Shown here piece after piece: positions 26,830 to 36,891 of a stretch of DNA of 64,000 nt. The stretch spans positions 1-64,000 of the forward strand of contig NZ_NBIU01000005.1 in NCBI RefSeq assembly GCF_003245365.1. Reading direction: 5' to 3'. Each line of letters starts with the position of its first letter. Position 1 is the first letter of the stretch. A program made the translations under genes and the position numbers. The DNA comes from Helicobacter valdiviensis (GTDB lineage: Bacteria; Campylobacterota; Campylobacteria; Campylobacterales; Helicobacteraceae). The notes beneath the pieces are model-generated. The model was not told where the DNA came from, did not search any database, and saw nothing but the letters and a program-made list of their open reading frames with translations.

Positions 26830-28223
26830 TGTTTCTCCCATACACATCCATTAGGAGTATCCATAATGGAAATTCCTCTAGTGGCTAAGTCTTGTCGTAT
26901 CGCATCAGCTTTTTGATAATTTTTAGTTTTTTTTGCTTCAAGTCTTTCTTGTATAAGGTTTTCTATGTGTTCTTTTTCTTCTTGAGTAATTCCTAATTGG
27001 AAATATGTTTGGGCATCTTTTGAGCCAATTCCTAAAAGCTTTTGGATAAAAGATAGATTGCCTGTAATTAAAGGAATTTTATCGTGAAGTTTGGAATCTA
27101 AAAACTCATTAGCTTGAGAGATGAAGTCATCTACTACACTTAATGCTTTGGAGATATTTAAATCATCATTTAAAGCCCCCAAAAATGCTTCTTTGAAACT
27201 CGGGCATATTTCTTGATTGCCTGTAAAATTGATGCGTTTTTTTAAACGGTAGATTTTATCAAGACGCTTTTTGCAAGCTAGTAAATCTTCTTCGCTAAAA
27301 TTTAATCCTGCTCTATAGTGTGTGCTTAAAAGATAAAAGCGTAAAATCTCACCATCATAGTGTTTGAGTGCATCTTTTATAAAAAAGCTGTTACCTAGAG
27401 ATTTTGCCATTTTTTCCCCATTAATAGTAACAAATCCATTGTGAATCCAGTATTTTGCTAAGGTTTGATCGTTGGCACATCTTGTTTGTGAAGCTTCATT
27501 TTCATGGTGAGGGAAGAGTAAATCTGCACCACCTCCATGGATATCTATTGCATATTTTCCTTTGTAAGCTAAATGTGCATCAATCATAGCAGAACATTCA
27601 ATATGCCAACCAGGACGCCCTTTGCCAAAAGGAGAATCATAGCCCACATCGCCTACACCTTTATAGCTTTTCCAAAGAGCGAAGTCTTTATTGTCTTCCT
27701 TTTGCTCGCTATTTTGGATTCTACTAAGGTTTTCTAAGTCTGCAATTCTTCCGCTTAAACTTCCATAAAGCTTGTCTTTATGGACAGAGAGATAAATATC
27801 GCCATTGGGAGTTTTATAGGCATATCCTTTGTCTAAAAGCTTCTGAATAAGAGAAAAGATAGCTTCTAAGCTTTGTGTGGCTTTGGGTTCTATATCAGCC
27901 CTTTCTACTAAAAGTGTTTGCATTTCATCAAGATATCTTTGTGTGTAGGTTTGTGTGATTTCTTCAATGCTTTTTCCATTTTGAAGAGATTTATTAATGA
28001 TTTTATCATCAATATCTGTAAAGTTTTTAGCAAAAATAACTTTAAAACCATTCTCTCTTAAAAGTCTTCTCCATAAATCAAATACAATAGCACTGCGTGC
28101 ATGCCCTAAATGCGAATCATCATAAACAGTAGGTCCGCACACATAAAATCTTACTTCTCCCTCTGTGATAGGGGAAAATTCTACTTTTTCTTTTTGAATA
28201 CTATCATAAATTTTTATTTGCAT
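26826..28223 (-). CDS. cysS: Cysteinyl-tRNA synthetase
   Basis: Class I synthetase that charges tRNA-Cys. The HIGH motif is HLGH in CGPTVYDDSHLGHARSAI. The zinc ligands are the first Cys and GWHIECSAM plus HHENE. The KMSKS motif is KMAKSLGN, with Ala in place of the first Ser. The C-terminal helical and anticodon-binding parts are complete. I chose the inner ATG (MQIKIYDS) because other family members begin there; a GTG six codons upstream is possible. Confidence 0.94.
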   Translation of the reverse strand: MQIKIYDSIQKEKVEFSPITEGEVRFYVCGPTVYDDSHLGHARSAIVFDLWRRLLRENGFKVIFAKNFTDIDDKIINKSLQNGKSIEEITQTYTQRYLDEMQTLLVERADIEPKATQSLEAIFSLIQKLLDKGYAYKTPNGDIYLSVHKDKLYGSLSGRIADLENLSRIQNSEQKEDNKDFALWKSYKGVGDVGYDSPFGKGRPGWHIECSAMIDAHLAYKGKYAIDIHGGGADLLFPHHENEASQTRCANDQTLAKYWIHNGFVTINGEKMAKSLGNSFFIKDALKHYDGEILRFYLLSTHYRAGLNFSEEDLLACKKRLDKIYRLKKRINFTGNQEICPSFKEAFLGALNDDLNISKALSVVDDFISQANEFLDSKLHDKIPLITGNLSFIQKLLGIGSKDAQTYFQLGITQEEKEHIENLIQERLEAKKTKNYQKADAIRQDLATRGISIMDTPNGCVWEKQ

Positions 28224-28425
28224 AATGCTGTATTGCTCCACAATGATTTTTAGAAACTTTTATAAATAAAAGTATAGCAAAAAAGCTTTAAGGATTAATT
28301 ATTTACAATAAAAGCCCATTAAAAAATATTGTTGGAGCTTATAGGAATTTTTTATCTCTCTTATTTAAAGTGCGGATATTTAAGTTTATATTCTTTAGAT
28401 TTTGAAGAATGGGAAGAATTTATAA

Positions 28426-28509
28426 TGGTGCGCTGAGCGAGACTTGAACTCGCACGGGTCGCCCCGCCACCCCCTCAAGATGGTGTGTCTACCATTCCAC
28501 CACCAGCGC
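28426..28509 (-). tRNA. tRNA-Leu (anticodon GAG)
   Basis: Cloverleaf on the minus strand. The acceptor is GCGCTGG paired with TCAGCGC. The anticodon stem CCATC/GGTGG encloses loop TTGAGGG with anticodon GAG. There is a long variable arm as in class II tRNAs, the T loop GTTCAAGTC, and an encoded CCA. Confidence 0.93.
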
Positions 28510-28553
28510 AAATTCCAAAAAGCACTAGGCTTTTTGGAGAAATAAGGAGTTTA

Positions 28554-28883
28554 TTAAGCTCCTAGTCCTAAGTATTTTAGGAATGGGTTTGCATAAAGTA
28601 AAATCAAAGCAACAACAAGTGTATAAATAACTTGTGCTTCAATCATTGCTAGAGCAATAAACATAGTTGTCATTAGCTTTCCGCCAACACCTGGATTTCT
28701 AGCCATACCTGAAATTGTAGCAGCAGCTGTGCTTCCCATACCAATAGCACCACCTAAAGCAGCGATACCTAAACCAATACCAGCAGCAATTGCAGAATAT
28801 GACAATAAAGTCTCTCCAATTCCATTTTCAGCAGCGAATGCAACACCAGCTAATGCTAAAAAAACTAAGAGTAATTTTTTCAT
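28554..28883 (-). CDS. atpE: ATP synthase subunit c
   Basis: Ring-forming membrane subunit of the F0 proton channel. It has two long helices with a polar loop (ARNPGVGGKL) and the ion-binding Glu in the second helix (AMIEAQVIYTLV). The first 20 residues form a signal-like hydrophobic segment (LLLVFLALAGVAFAAE), as in other Helicobacter subunit c proteins. It stands apart from other atp genes, as usual in this group. I chose the second Met of a tandem pair. Confidence 0.93.
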   Translation of the reverse strand: MKKLLLVFLALAGVAFAAENGIGETLLSYSAIAAGIGLGIAALGGAIGMGSTAAATISGMARNPGVGGKLMTTMFIALAMIEAQVIYTLVVALILLYANPFLKYLGLGA

Positions 28884-28962
28884 CACTTAAACTCCATAAA
28901 ATTTTGATTTCTCCAAAGTCTTTTCGGATCTGTCCCCTACTAAACACTCTGTTGGAAGTGGG

Positions 28963-28968
28963 ATTATA
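28963..28968 (-). promoter_or_regulatory. -10 box for atpE
   Basis: TATAAT on the minus strand, about 80 bases before the atpE start, giving a leader of roughly 70 nucleotides. It lies between atpE and the divergently transcribed RNA gene. Confidence 0.5.
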
Positions 28969-29042
28969 AAATCTCTTTGCTAAAAATTCCATAAAATGAA
29001 AAATACTTTTTAAAATTTATCACTCCTTTAGCTAGAGTGTTT

Positions 29043-29048
29043 TATAAT
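29043..29048 (+). promoter_or_regulatory. -10 box for the 6S RNA candidate
   Basis: TATAAT placed seven bases before the closing stem of the structured RNA, as expected for a start at about 29055. Confidence 0.6.
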
Positions 29049-29054
29049 TTTAAT

Positions 29055-29253
29055 TCCTGAGTGGTGCGAGATATCTTAATAAACATTAGAGGTCCAACAC
29101 TTAAGTATGGCTGGTTGTATAGTCTCCTTTGTGTGTTTGGCATTCTCGCTATTAGTCTTAAAAAGATGAGAGTCTGCCCCTAAGAGGGAGCTTATGACTG
29201 GAATTTTTGGCTTTTTTTGGGGCCATAGGTTAAAAGAGACGCTCACTTGGGAG
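29055..29253 (+). ncRNA. ssrS: 6S RNA candidate upstream of purD
   Basis: A 470-bp gap without a gene contains a nested long-hairpin RNA of about 195 nucleotides. The closing stem pairs 29056-29063 with 29244-29251, then GCG 29066-29068 with CGC 29240-29242. TATGGC 29106-29111 pairs with GCCATA 29222-29227. The terminal arm pairs GGCA 29139-29142 with TGCC 29175-29178, CTC with GAG, and GTCTT with AAGAT around an AAA loop. The overall shape, length, promoter and position before purD fit 6S RNA, which binds sigma-70 RNA polymerase. I recall the H. pylori 6S gene also lying near purD. A T-rich run follows the last stem. Confidence 0.7.
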
Positions 29254-29358
29254 TTTTTAATTTTTGAAGTTTTTGTTTTTGGAAATTTTTTCTGCATATT
29301 TTAAAGAAAATTTTGAAAATTAAATTTTTATTTTTATATAAGTAAAGGTTGTAAATTT

Positions 29359-30627
29359 ATGGAAATTGTAATCGTAGGAAGTGGAGCTAGAGAATATTCT
29401 ATTGGGCTTGCCTTGCAACAAGAGTGTAGAATAGATGGAATTTATTTTTATCCAGGAAATGGTGCTACTTCAAAGCTTGGTAAGAATATTCAGTTTGCAA
29501 ATGATAAGGAGTTTGTAGATTTTGCCATTAAGGAAAGCATTGGATTGGTAATTATTGGTCCTGAAGCACCTTTAGTAGATGGATTGGCGGATGTTTTAAG
29601 AGAAAATGGAATTTTAACTTTTGGCCCTAGTGCAAAAGCGGCAAGATTAGAGGGCTCTAAGGCTTACATGAAAGATTTTGCAAAGCGTTATGATATTCCT
29701 ACAGCACGCTTTATTCAAACACAAGATTATGAAGAAGCAACTAAGTTTATAGAAGATTTGAATTTGCCTGTGGTGGTTAAGGCAGATGGCTTATGTGCGG
29801 GTAAAGGGGTAATAATTGCACAAAGCTATGAGGAAGCTAAGCTAAGCGTTAAAGAAATGCTTAATGGAAAAAGTTTTGGAGAAGCAGGGAAGAAAGTCGT
29901 TGTTGAAGAGTTTTTGGATGGATTTGAGCTTTCTGTATTTGCAATGTGTGATGGAAAGGATTTTATTGTATTGCCTCCAGCACAAGATCACAAAAGGTTG
30001 CTTAAAGGTGATGAGGGTCCAAATACAGGAGGAATGGGAGCTTATGCACCTTCTCCTTTAGCAAATGAGAGTTTAATAGAAAAGATTAAAAACAATATTA
30101 TTAAACCTACGCTAGAGGGTATGGAAAAAGATGGAAATCCTTTTATAGGTGTTTTGTTTTGTGGAATTATGGTGGTAAAAGATGAGCCTTATTTACTAGA
30201 ATTTAATGTGAGATTTGGAGATCCTGAATGTGAAGTCTTGATGCCGCTTTTTAAAAGGGGTTTGCTAGATTGTCTTTTGGGTTGTGCAAAGCAGGATTTA
30301 AAAAATGTGAGTTATGAATTAGAAGAGGGGTATTGTGTGGGCGTTGTTGCTGCTTCAAAAGATTATCCTTATAAGTCCTGTAAAAAAGAGCTTATTAGTA
30401 TTAAAAATCAAAGCAATGAGGATTGTCATATTTCTTATGCAGGTGTTATTAAAGAAGGTATGGAGCTTTATGCTAGTGGGGGACGCATATTAGTAGCAGT
30501 AGGTAAAGGAAAAAGTGTTAGAGAGGCTACAAATAGGGCTTATGAGGCACTTAAGAGTGTAGAATTCAATGGAATGCAGTTTAGAGAAGATATTGCTTAT
30601 CAAGCATTAAAATTAGAAGAGCAATGA
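29359..30627 (+). CDS. purD: Phosphoribosylamine-glycine ligase
   Basis: Second step of purine synthesis, joining glycine to phosphoribosylamine with ATP. The fold is ATP-grasp: IVGSGAREYSIGLAL at the N-terminus, GPEAPLVDGLAD, VVKADGLCAGKGV for nucleotide binding, GPNTGGMGAYAPSPL, and LEFNVRFGDPECE for metal binding. In the first loop the usual GGREH is GAREY, so the common His is Tyr. Length 422 is normal. It overlaps the RDD gene by four bases. Confidence 0.94.
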   Translation: MEIVIVGSGAREYSIGLALQQECRIDGIYFYPGNGATSKLGKNIQFANDKEFVDFAIKESIGLVIIGPEAPLVDGLADVLRENGILTFGPSAKAARLEGSKAYMKDFAKRYDIPTARFIQTQDYEEATKFIEDLNLPVVVKADGLCAGKGVIIAQSYEEAKLSVKEMLNGKSFGEAGKKVVVEEFLDGFELSVFAMCDGKDFIVLPPAQDHKRLLKGDEGPNTGGMGAYAPSPLANESLIEKIKNNIIKPTLEGMEKDGNPFIGVLFCGIMVVKDEPYLLEFNVRFGDPECEVLMPLFKRGLLDCLLGCAKQDLKNVSYELEEGYCVGVVAASKDYPYKSCKKELISIKNQSNEDCHISYAGVIKEGMELYASGGRILVAVGKGKSVREATNRAYEALKSVEFNGMQFREDIAYQALKLEEQ

Positions 30628-31097
30628 TGAGAAAAGAAAGCATAGAAGAAACTTTAGAGCGGGAAGAAATTGAAATCGCACCTCTTTATAAAAGGGTGCT
30701 TGCATATTTGGTGGATGATTTTTTATTAACACTTTTGATTTTGGGGATTTATTGGGAAGATTTTCAAACACTAAAGGATAATAAAGAAGCATTGCTTACT
30801 CTTATTTCTTCAACAACTATGATTTATTATATTATTTTTATTTTATATAATGCTATTTTTACAGCATTATATGGGGCAAGTATAGGTCATATGGTTGTTA
30901 AGGTAAAAGTTATTGAGATTGGACTTTTAGATAAGCCAAACTGGCAGCAAGCTTTTCTAAGGGCTTTTTTTAAAGCAATAAGTAGAATATTTCTCTTCTT
31001 GCCTTTTTTTCTTGTTTTTGAAAATTCTTTAAGAGCAACTTTACATGATAGAGTAGCAAAAACTTTGGTGGTTAATCTTGCAAACAATTATCGATAA
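30624..31097 (+). CDS. RDD family membrane protein
   Basis: A 157-residue membrane protein with three helices (about 28-45, 62-82 and 112-132). The family's signature Arg and Asp residues are in YKRVLAYLVDDFLLT near the N-terminus. SIGHMVVKVKV and LHDRVAKTLVV follow. The RDD family has unclear roles in transport or membrane homeostasis. It sits between purD and lptD, as in H. pylori, and its end overlaps the lptD start by 20 bases. Confidence 0.85.
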   Translation: MMRKESIEETLEREEIEIAPLYKRVLAYLVDDFLLTLLILGIYWEDFQTLKDNKEALLTLISSTTMIYYIIFILYNAIFTALYGASIGHMVVKVKVIEIGLLDKPNWQQAFLRAFFKAISRIFLFLPFFLVFENSLRATLHDRVAKTLVVNLANNYR

Positions 31098-33231
31098 AGC
31101 TTTAAAAAATACATTTAAATTTAGTCTTATTGCAACTTTAAGTCTTGCAGCTTTAGAAGCAAAGCCTAGCATTAAGCATTATGATAAAAGTAATCAAGCT
31201 GTTTTTGAATTTTTAGCCGATGATATGGAATATAATAAAGAAGAGGTTATTGGAAAGGGCTATGCAACAGTTATTAATGCAGATTATTATGTAACAGCCA
31301 ATAAAGCAATTTATAATACAAAAACCTCTGAAATTACGCTCATAGGAAATGTAAATGCCTATAAGGGAAACTCGCTATTTTTAAAAGCTGAAAATGTAAA
31401 AATTAAATTAAAAGAGGATTATTCTTTTTTAAAACCCTTTTATTTGCAAGATTCACAAAGTGGTTTATGGATTAGTGCAGAAGAAGCACAACTAGATGAT
31501 AATGTTTATAAAATTGATGAATCTAGCATTTCTACTTGTAGTGTCAATAATCCCATTTGGAAGCTAAAAGTAGCACAAGGGGAATATGATGTAAATAATG
31601 AGTGGCTTAGTGTTTGGCATCCTAGATTTTGTATTTATGATATGCCAGTTATGTATTTTCCCTATCTTTCATTTTCTCTTGGTTATAAGCGTAAAAGTGG
31701 CTTGCTTTATCCTATAGTAGGAAATTCAAGAGATGATGGTTTTATCTACTCGCAACCTATTTTTATTGCTCCAAAGGATAATTGGGATATGACTTTTTCT
31801 CCTCAAATCCGCACACAGCGTGGAGGAGGATTTTTTAATGAATTTAGAATGATTGATAAAAAAGATGAGATTTTATGGGCAAATTTTGGTGTTTTTGGTG
31901 ATTCTAAAAGTTATCAAAATGAATATGATTTAGAAAATAGACAACATTTTGGCTTTCAATTAGAATACCAAACAAAAAACTTGTTTATAGAGCCTAAAAA
32001 AGAGAGTTATTTTAAAGAAGATGGATTGTATGCAAATATTTCACAAATTAATGACATTGATTATTTTAGACTTCAAGAAGATGAAAGAGTGCAAAATCGT
32101 ACAGATTTGCAAGGAAGTTTACTAACTTCAAGATTAAATTATTTTTTAAAAAGTGATCAAGATTATATTGGGGTTTATGGGCGTTATTATACGGATTTAG
32201 AGCTAACAAGTAATGCTAACACCATGCAAACTCTTCCGCATGTGCAATACCATAGACAAATGGAAAGCATTTTTTTAGATAATCTTTATTATTCTGTAGA
32301 TTATCAAATTAAAAACCATACGCGTCCTAGTGGTTATAGGGCAGTGCAGCAAGAAATCTCCCTGCCTCTTACTTACTCGCAACCTCTTATAGAAGATTAT
32401 TTAAATCTTAGTGTTTCTCCTATAGTATATGCTTCAAGTGTGCAATATAGCAATATAGATAGGGGTTTGAATTTAGAAAATGGAACATATTTAAATCACT
32501 ATTATGATTTTAAATTAAATTCAGATTTGATGAAAAATTATGGAGATTTTTCGCACACTCTTAGTTTGGAGAGTGAATTTATTTTGCCTGCAGCTAAACA
32601 TAAAAAAGGAGATTTTACAAGCTTTTTTGAGTTGCCAGGGGATAGAAAGCAGGTTAAATTTGGTGCTAAACAATATTTTTATAACGCACAAAATGATCTT
32701 GTTCTCTCACATAAGATTCGCCAACATATCTATATGGATGATACAAAAGACAAATATGGGGAAATAGAAAATGAGATTCAATATTTTTATGATTACCGTT
32801 GGGATTTTTTAAGTAGTATTTATTACTCACACCAAAAAAATAGAATTTCAGAAGCTACCCATCAAGTTAATTATAATGATGAACTTATTAATGTTTTTTT
32901 TGGACATTATTTTAGAGAGGAATTTGCACATCAGGATTTATATAGAGGAAGATTTGGGGAAGCAAGTTATATTAATGCAGGTTTTAGTAAAGAATTTGAT
33001 TATTTTAATATTTATGCAAAAATAGGTTATGATTATAAAGAAAATTATTTTAAAACTTGGCAAGTTGGTGTGGATACTAGCATTAGATGCTTTTCATTTG
33101 GAGTGAAGTATGTGAGTGAGATTTATCCTACTCTAACTACAAGAGGAGCAGAAGCTAAGGATGAGAAATATGTTCTTTTTGAAATTAAATTTATTCCGCT
33201 TTTAAGCAGCGATTTAAAAGTAGGGAATTAA
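31078..33231 (+). CDS. lptD: LPS-assembly outer-membrane protein LptD
   Basis: Outer-membrane barrel that inserts lipopolysaccharide into the outer leaflet. A signal peptide (FSLIATLSLAALEA) is followed by the OstA-like beta-jellyroll (about 45-150: GKGYATVINADYY, LIGNVNAYKGN). The LptD barrel follows to the C-terminus, with RKSGLLYPIVGNSRDDGFIY and many Tyr/Phe strands. At 717 residues it matches epsilonproteobacterial LptD. It starts at TTG within the end of the RDD gene. Only single Cys residues are scattered, so the disulfide pattern of E. coli LptD is not evident. Confidence 0.88.
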   Translation: MQTIIDKALKNTFKFSLIATLSLAALEAKPSIKHYDKSNQAVFEFLADDMEYNKEEVIGKGYATVINADYYVTANKAIYNTKTSEITLIGNVNAYKGNSLFLKAENVKIKLKEDYSFLKPFYLQDSQSGLWISAEEAQLDDNVYKIDESSISTCSVNNPIWKLKVAQGEYDVNNEWLSVWHPRFCIYDMPVMYFPYLSFSLGYKRKSGLLYPIVGNSRDDGFIYSQPIFIAPKDNWDMTFSPQIRTQRGGGFFNEFRMIDKKDEILWANFGVFGDSKSYQNEYDLENRQHFGFQLEYQTKNLFIEPKKESYFKEDGLYANISQINDIDYFRLQEDERVQNRTDLQGSLLTSRLNYFLKSDQDYIGVYGRYYTDLELTSNANTMQTLPHVQYHRQMESIFLDNLYYSVDYQIKNHTRPSGYRAVQQEISLPLTYSQPLIEDYLNLSVSPIVYASSVQYSNIDRGLNLENGTYLNHYYDFKLNSDLMKNYGDFSHTLSLESEFILPAAKHKKGDFTSFFELPGDRKQVKFGAKQYFYNAQNDLVLSHKIRQHIYMDDTKDKYGEIENEIQYFYDYRWDFLSSIYYSHQKNRISEATHQVNYNDELINVFFGHYFREEFAHQDLYRGRFGEASYINAGFSKEFDYFNIYAKIGYDYKENYFKTWQVGVDTSIRCFSFGVKYVSEIYPTLTTRGAEAKDEKYVLFEIKFIPLLSSDLKVGN

Positions 33232-33239
33232 GGATTAGT

Positions 33240-33926
33240 TTGGAATTTTTAGGCACTTCACAGCATTCAGCGCGTCGCAAGGTTTATTTTAAAAATAGAG
33301 AGGATGCACTAAGTAAGCTTTTGTCAAATATGCCTTTGAATTTTTTTGAAAAGCAAGATTGTGTAGTAGTTGGAATTTCTTTTGCAGGGATTTTATTTGC
33401 ACAGCAGTTAGCACAAACCATTAAAGCACCTTTGGATTTTTTGTTCTCTGCGCCCATTTTGGCGCCTAATAATCCAGAATGTGAAATTGCAATGAGCACA
33501 GAAACGCATGATATTGTAATTAATGAAGCTTTGGTGCGATCTTTTGAAATAAGTTTGGATTATATCTATGGGGAGGCACAACGCCAATATGAAGATAAGA
33601 TGTTGCCTTTAATTTACCAGTATAGAAAAGGCGATAGGTTTATTTCTTTAAAGAATAAGCGTGTTTTACTTGTAGATGAGGGTATTGATAGTGGATTGAC
33701 AGCGCTTGCTGCTATTAAATCTGTCATTACACTTCAAGCAAAAACAATTTATTTTGCAGCACCGGTTGCACCTTTAGATGTGGTTCAAATTATTGAAGAA
33801 AATACAGATGGAGTTTTTTGTCTTTATCAGGATAAAAGTTTTGTAGATATTGGATATTACTATCAAGATTATCCAGAAGTGGATTTAGAAACGATTGAAA
33901 AAATCTTTGAAAATATTAATAAATAA
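33240..33926 (+). CDS. Phosphoribosyltransferase-like protein
   Basis: A 228-residue protein with the type I PRTase fold. The PRPP-binding motif is VLLVDEGIDSGLTALAAI near residue 140, and the first strands include CVVVGISFAGILFAQQLA. It belongs to COG1926-like predicted phosphoribosyltransferases. The substrate is unknown. The first 25 residues (TSQHSARRKVYFKNREDA) resemble the start of that family. It starts at TTG, eight bases after lptD, and lies just before pnp. Confidence 0.8.
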   Translation: MEFLGTSQHSARRKVYFKNREDALSKLLSNMPLNFFEKQDCVVVGISFAGILFAQQLAQTIKAPLDFLFSAPILAPNNPECEIAMSTETHDIVINEALVRSFEISLDYIYGEAQRQYEDKMLPLIYQYRKGDRFISLKNKRVLLVDEGIDSGLTALAAIKSVITLQAKTIYFAAPVAPLDVVQIIEENTDGVFCLYQDKSFVDIGYYYQDYPEVDLETIEKIFENINK

Positions 33927-33935
33927 GGAGAAAAT

Positions 33936-36113
33936 ATGGGCGAAGTAGTTTTAAGTTATGGTGAAAAATATATTTTTGATAAGTTTGCAAAGCAGAGTAG
34001 CGGAAGCGTTTATTTACAACAAGGGGATAATGTCCTTTTAGCAACTGTAAGTATTGATACTCAAGAGATTGTGGAAGAAGATTTTTTGCCCCTTACTGTG
34101 CAATATATTGAAAAGTCTTATGCGGCAGGGAAGATACCAGGTGGTTATGTAAAAAGAGAGGCAAAACCAGGAGATTTTGAGACTTTGAGTGCTAGGATTG
34201 TAGATAGATCTTTACGCCCTCTTTTTCCTAAAGATTATTGTTATCCTACACAAATTACCATTATGGTATTGAGTGCTTCTAGCGATGCAGATTTGCAAGT
34301 TTTAGCATTAAATGCTGCAAGTGCTGCACTTTTTGTATCTGAAATACCTCTTCAAAAAGCTGTAAATGGCGTGAGAATAGGAAGAATTGATGGAGAGTTT
34401 GTGTTAAATCCTAAAATGAGTGATTTGGGTGAAAGCACGCTAGATTTGTATGTAAGCGGTGTGGATGATGAACTTTTAATGATTGAAATGAGAAGTTTTG
34501 GAGGATTAAAAGTTGCCAAAGGACAAAATTTAAGCTTACTTCAGAATTTTGATGCAGAAAATGTGAAATTTAGTGCTAATGAGATAGATGAAGAAGAATT
34601 GATTTTAGCTTTAGAATTTGCTAAAAATGCTATCCAAAAGAAAAGCAAAGATATGCAAGAAAACTTTACATCTTTTGTAAAAAAACCTCTTGAATTTAGT
34701 CAGAAAAGAGAAAGTTTTAGCTCTTTAGAAATTAAAAATTTTATTAAAGAAGAGCATTTAGAGGAGTTAAGGAATATTATAGAAGTGCTTTCAAAGAGTG
34801 AGCGTAATAGTGAAATTATCGCATTTGCTAAAAAATGTGAGAAGATTTGGCTAGAAAAATATCCAAAAGAGGGCGACAATCTTGATAAAAAAGTAATGGA
34901 AAGTGTTCTAGAAATCAAACGCGAGATTATAAGAAATATGATTTTAAAAGAGAGAAAAAGAGCAGATGGTAGAGGCTTAAAGGAAGTGCGTCCTATCAGT
35001 ATTGATACGAACTTTTTGCCTCAAGCACATTCTAGTGTTCTTTTTACACGCGGACAAACTCAAGCTTTAGTTGTAGCGACTTTAGGTAATGATATGGATG
35101 CGCAAAGTTATGAATTGCTAACCGATAAGAGTTCTCAAAAAGAGCGTTTTATGGTGCATTATAATTTTCCTCCTTTTTGTGTAGGGGAGGCAAGTCCCGT
35201 TTCTGCTCCTGGGCGTAGGGAATTAGGTCATGGAAATTTAGCTAAAAGAGCTTTGGAGGCAAGTCTTATTAATCCGCAAATGCAAACTATAAGACTAGTT
35301 TCAGAGATTTTAGAATCTAATGGATCTTCTTCTATGGCGACAGTATGTGGGGGTTCTCTTGCTTTAGCAGCTGCTAGAGTGGAATGCACAAGTTTGATTG
35401 CAGGGGTTGCTATGGGACTTGTGAGTGAGGGGAGTGAATATGCAGTTTTAACGGATATTATGGGATTAGAAGATCATGATGGAGATATGGATTTTAAAGT
35501 AGCAGGTTCTAAAGAAGGGATTACTGCAATGCAGATGGATATTAAGCTTGGTGGATTAGATTTAAAAATTTTAAAAGAAGCTCTAATGCAGGCAAAAGAG
35601 GCAAGAATCCATATTTTAGAGATTATGGAAGAAGCAAAAGAAAAGATTGTTTTTAATGAAGAGGTTTTGCCAAACTCTCAAATTTTTTCTATCCATCCAA
35701 GCAAAATTGTGGAAATTATCGGGCAAGCAGGCAAAACCATTAAGGAAATTATAGAGAAATTTGAAGTTGCGATTGATTTGAATAAAGAAAATGGGGAAGT
35801 TAAAGTTAGTGGTAACAAGAGCAAGGTGGATTTAGCAAAGGAACATATTATAAATATTGCAAACTCTAAAGAAGCTAAACCTAATATTCATGAGCTTTAT
35901 AAAGTGGGTGATGTGTATGAAGGAAAGGTGAAGAAAATTATGGAGTTTGGCGCTTTTGTGGAGTTGCCTAATGGTTATGATGGACTTTTGCATATTTCTA
36001 AAGTGGTAAAAAATCGTGAAGAAAAAATGGAAGATTATTTGCAAGTAGGGCAAGTTGTTAAAGTAGAGGTTCTTTCTTTAAATAAAAATAAAGTAGAGTT
36101 AGTTTTGCTTTAA
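33936..36113 (+). CDS. pnp: Polyribonucleotide nucleotidyltransferase (PNPase)
   Basis: 3'-5' phosphorolytic RNA decay enzyme. The two RNase PH domains are present: the first with [16 protein letters not shown], the second with [25 protein letters not shown] and [15 protein letters not shown]-like sequence ([13 protein letters not shown]). A KH domain ([18 protein letters not shown]) and an S1 domain ([20 protein letters not shown]) complete it. Length 725 is normal, with a short C-terminal tail. GGAG precedes the ATG. Confidence 0.95.
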   Translation: MGEVVLSYGEKYIFDKFAKQSSGSVYLQQGDNVLLATVSIDTQEIVEEDFLPLTVQYIEKSYAAGKIPGGYVKREAKPGDFETLSARIVDRSLRPLFPKDYCYPTQITIMVLSASSDADLQVLALNAASAALFVSEIPLQKAVNGVRIGRIDGEFVLNPKMSDLGESTLDLYVSGVDDELLMIEMRSFGGLKVAKGQNLSLLQNFDAENVKFSANEIDEEELILALEFAKNAIQKKSKDMQENFTSFVKKPLEFSQKRESFSSLEIKNFIKEEHLEELRNIIEVLSKSERNSEIIAFAKKCEKIWLEKYPKEGDNLDKKVMESVLEIKREIIRNMILKERKRADGRGLKEVRPISIDTNFLPQAHSSVLFTRGQTQALVVATLGNDMDAQSYELLTDKSSQKERFMVHYNFPPFCVGEASPVSAPGRRELGHGNLAKRALEASLINPQMQTIRLVSEILESNGSSSMATVCGGSLALAAARVECTSLIAGVAMGLVSEGSEYAVLTDIMGLEDHDGDMDFKVAGSKEGITAMQMDIKLGGLDLKILKEALMQAKEARIHILEIMEEAKEKIVFNEEVLPNSQIFSIHPSKIVEIIGQAGKTIKEIIEKFEVAIDLNKENGEVKVSGNKSKVDLAKEHIINIANSKEAKPNIHELYKVGDVYEGKVKKIMEFGAFVELPNGYDGLLHISKVVKNREEKMEDYLQVGQVVKVEVLSLNKNKVELVLL

Positions 36114-36170
36114 ATGGAGAATTAATGAAAATTTAGGCAGAATCTAAAAAAAATACACAAAGGGAGAAGA

Positions 36171-36665
36171 ATGAAGAAAATTCTTTTGGCAGGTTTGTTT
36201 TTTATAGGTGCACTTTATGCAAAAGAATGTGTTTGTTTTGAGCTAGAGGGAGAGTTCGGAGAGGAAATCAAGGCAATTTTGCAAAAATATTCTAAGAATT
36301 TAGGCTCTAAAGATATTAAAGTAGTAAGAGAAGATGCAGACTTGAGTGTGCAAGAGAAGAGTTTTGTAGATAGTCTTTTGGGAACTGGAAATGTTGCTAG
36401 CAATGATCCAACTTACAACCTAGAAAATGGTAAAAAGAAATATGAGAGAGATTGCGCAAGTTGCCATGGTAAAAATGGAGAGATTTCTGTAGCTAAAAAA
36501 GCTCCTATTAATACTTGGAAAGCTCAAGATATTGCAGATGAGATTAAAACTTATCAAAACCAAACTTTTGAAGGACAATCAAGATTTGTTAAAAATCAGA
36601 TTTCACAACGCTACACTAAAAAAGATATGCTAGATATCGGACATTATATTGAAACTTTAAAATAA
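36171..36665 (+). CDS. Periplasmic c-type cytochrome
   Basis: A 164-residue protein with a signal peptide (ILLAGLFFIGALYAKE) and a single haem-binding CASCHG at residues 98-103. The cytochrome domain is C-terminal (about 85-164). A possible axial Met is in KKDMLDIGHYI. The N-terminal 80 residues contain a CVCF motif and have no family I recognise. It may be related to the small monohaem cytochromes of the microaerobic respiratory chain. It is followed by a hairpin terminator. Confidence 0.8.
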   Translation: MKKILLAGLFFIGALYAKECVCFELEGEFGEEIKAILQKYSKNLGSKDIKVVREDADLSVQEKSFVDSLLGTGNVASNDPTYNLENGKKKYERDCASCHGKNGEISVAKKAPINTWKAQDIADEIKTYQNQTFEGQSRFVKNQISQRYTKKDMLDIGHYIETLK

Positions 36666-36677
36666 ACTTTATAGAAT

Positions 36678-36705
36678 TAAACCCTAATTGTAAAAATGGG
36701 GTTTA
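36678..36705 (+). terminator. Terminator after the cytochrome gene
   Basis: TAAACCC and GGGTTTA form a 7-bp stem around a 14-base loop, followed by a T-rich stretch (CTTTTTAGTTT). Confidence 0.5.
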
Positions 36706-36891
36706 GTTAGCTTTTTAGTTTAGCAAAATCATATGCTTACTTTTTGGTATTTTGAATTTTTGACATAAAAACTTATTATAAAATAATCTTTTCTCACCAA
36801 AGAACTATTGTTAGAGAAATGCTTTGTTAGATTATCTTTTAAGAAAAAAATCTTTACAATTACTTTTTATTTTTTACTTAAAAGGATGATG

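Noticed and set aside
28887-29358. tmRNA, SRP RNA or RNase P RNA in the gap before purD
   Set aside because: No tag sequence, GGAAGCAG-type SRP loop or RNase P core is present; the long nested hairpin fits 6S RNA better.
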